Below, in pieces: positions 63,555 to 64,000 of a stretch of DNA of 64,000 nt (positions are counted from its first letter, which is position 1; every line of letters starts with the position of its first letter). Below the pieces are notes generated by a model. It was not told where the DNA came from. It saw only the letters and a program-made list of their open reading frames with translations, and ran no database searches. The translations under genes were made by a program, and so were the position numbers. Source of the DNA: a bacterium (lineage in GTDB: Bacteria > Bacillota > Clostridia > Lachnospirales > Lachnospiraceae); contig JAMPFT010000010.1 in the NCBI GenBank assembly GCA_023664305.1, forward strand, positions 1 through 64,000. The letters run 5' to 3'.

Positions 63555-64000
63555 ATGAAAGTGCTTTGGCTGTGTAACGTAATGCTGCCTGTAATCGCAA
63601 AGGGGCTGAATCTGGAGGCGTCCAACAAGGAGGGCTGGCTTTCCGGACTGGCGGACGCGGTGTTGAGACGGCGGGAGGAAAACCGGATTGAACTGACGGT
63701 TGCTTTTCCTGCGCCGAGGGGACAACTTGCGCCCGACTGTCAGGTCCTCGCATATGCGATAGAGACAGAGTACGGCACGCTGAATTGTTACGGATTTCGG
63801 GAAGCGGTAGAAAATCCGCATGTCTATGACGAAGGGCTGGAAGACAGGATGCGGAAGATTCTTGACGGCTGCAATCCGGACGTGATTCACTGCTTTGGGA
63901 CGGAATATCCCCATACGCTGGCTATGTGCAGAGTAGCGCCCCAAAAAGAGCGTCTGCTCGTGGGAATCCAGGGACTCTGCGCGGTATGTGCCAACGCTTA
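63555..64000 (+). CDS. GT4-family glycosyltransferase, 5' part (cut by window end)
   Basis: The frame from ATG 63555 stays open to the window end (148 codons). It starts MKVLWLCNVMLPVIAKGLN and contains GWLSGLADAVLRRREEN and NPDVIHCFGTEYPHTLAMCR, the N-terminal Rossmann half of GT-B glycosyltransferases (GT4). The donor-binding C-terminal half lies outside. It probably continues the cluster begun by the sugar transferase. Confidence 0.75.
   Translation, partial: MKVLWLCNVMLPVIAKGLNLEASNKEGWLSGLADAVLRRREENRIELTVAFPAPRGQLAPDCQVLAYAIETEYGTLNCYGFREAVENPHVYDEGLEDRMRKILDGCNPDVIHCFGTEYPHTLAMCRVAPQKERLLVGIQGLCAVCANA

Overview
The window looks like a chromosomal segment of a flagellated, spore-former-related Clostridia bacterium, most likely Lachnospiraceae. 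The clues are gene order (an MreB/Mbl homologue followed by two FlgF/FlgG-type rod proteins and a rod-binding protein; cdaA-cdaR-glmM; ftsE-ftsX-M23 hydrolase-S41 protease), a stand-alone Spo0A DNA-binding domain, strong GGAGG ribosome sites, TTG/GTG starts, and accessory proteins typical of that family (Rpn nucleases, small PIN toxin modules). No 16S/23S rRNA or tRNA gene was recognised.

Layout. 1-2.0 kb is a graveyard of mobile DNA: a deleted Rpn nuclease gene and a frameshifted HUH/CRESS-type replication protein. 2.0-3.6 kb holds a Mef-like MFS exporter behind an apparent leader-peptide attenuator. 3.6-6.6 kb is housekeeping (CPBP protease, acyl-ACP thioesterase, CvfB, YjfB). 6.7-12.1 kb carries a PucR/CdaR-type regulator followed by a division/envelope group: FtsEX, its probable M23 hydrolase effector and a CtpA protease. 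12.1-18.7 kb is a compact surface-glycan operon. 18.7-24.9 kb is a BceAB/BceRS-like peptide-antibiotic module, split by an islet with a decayed toxin-antitoxin pair and a GNAT. 24.9-25.6 kb is non-coding and full of hairpins. 25.6-30.2 kb is a second two-component system with an ABC-2 exporter.

30.5-33.6 kb has two glycosyltransferases and a frameshifted acyltransferase. 33.8-38.2 kb is an island of Rpn, Sel1, PIN/antitoxin, flavodoxin and integrase remnants, several driven by near-identical promoters. 38.4-43.7 kb is uvrB-uvrA, with a possible LexA box upstream and a 39-bp minisatellite between the genes. 43.9-55.9 kb is conserved core: mbl, flagellar rod genes, recD2, comF, yvyF, two membrane proteins, cdaA, cdaR, glmM. 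56-57.5 kb has an HPr-like protein and a DUF3048 lipoprotein. 57.8-64 kb is a second glycan region with a Spo0A-C regulator, a polyprenyl-phosphate sugar transferase and a GT4 enzyme cut by the window end.

The most unusual signals are regulatory or structural: the MFS attenuator, a recurrent promoter cassette on toxin/transposase genes, GCGAAGC-core hairpins with a duplicated 37-bp unit, a 79-bp terminator-like repeat at two distant loci, the uvrB-uvrA minisatellite, and a shared GTTGACAC promoter element in the glycan region. All assignments come from reading the sequence and family knowledge; no database search was run.
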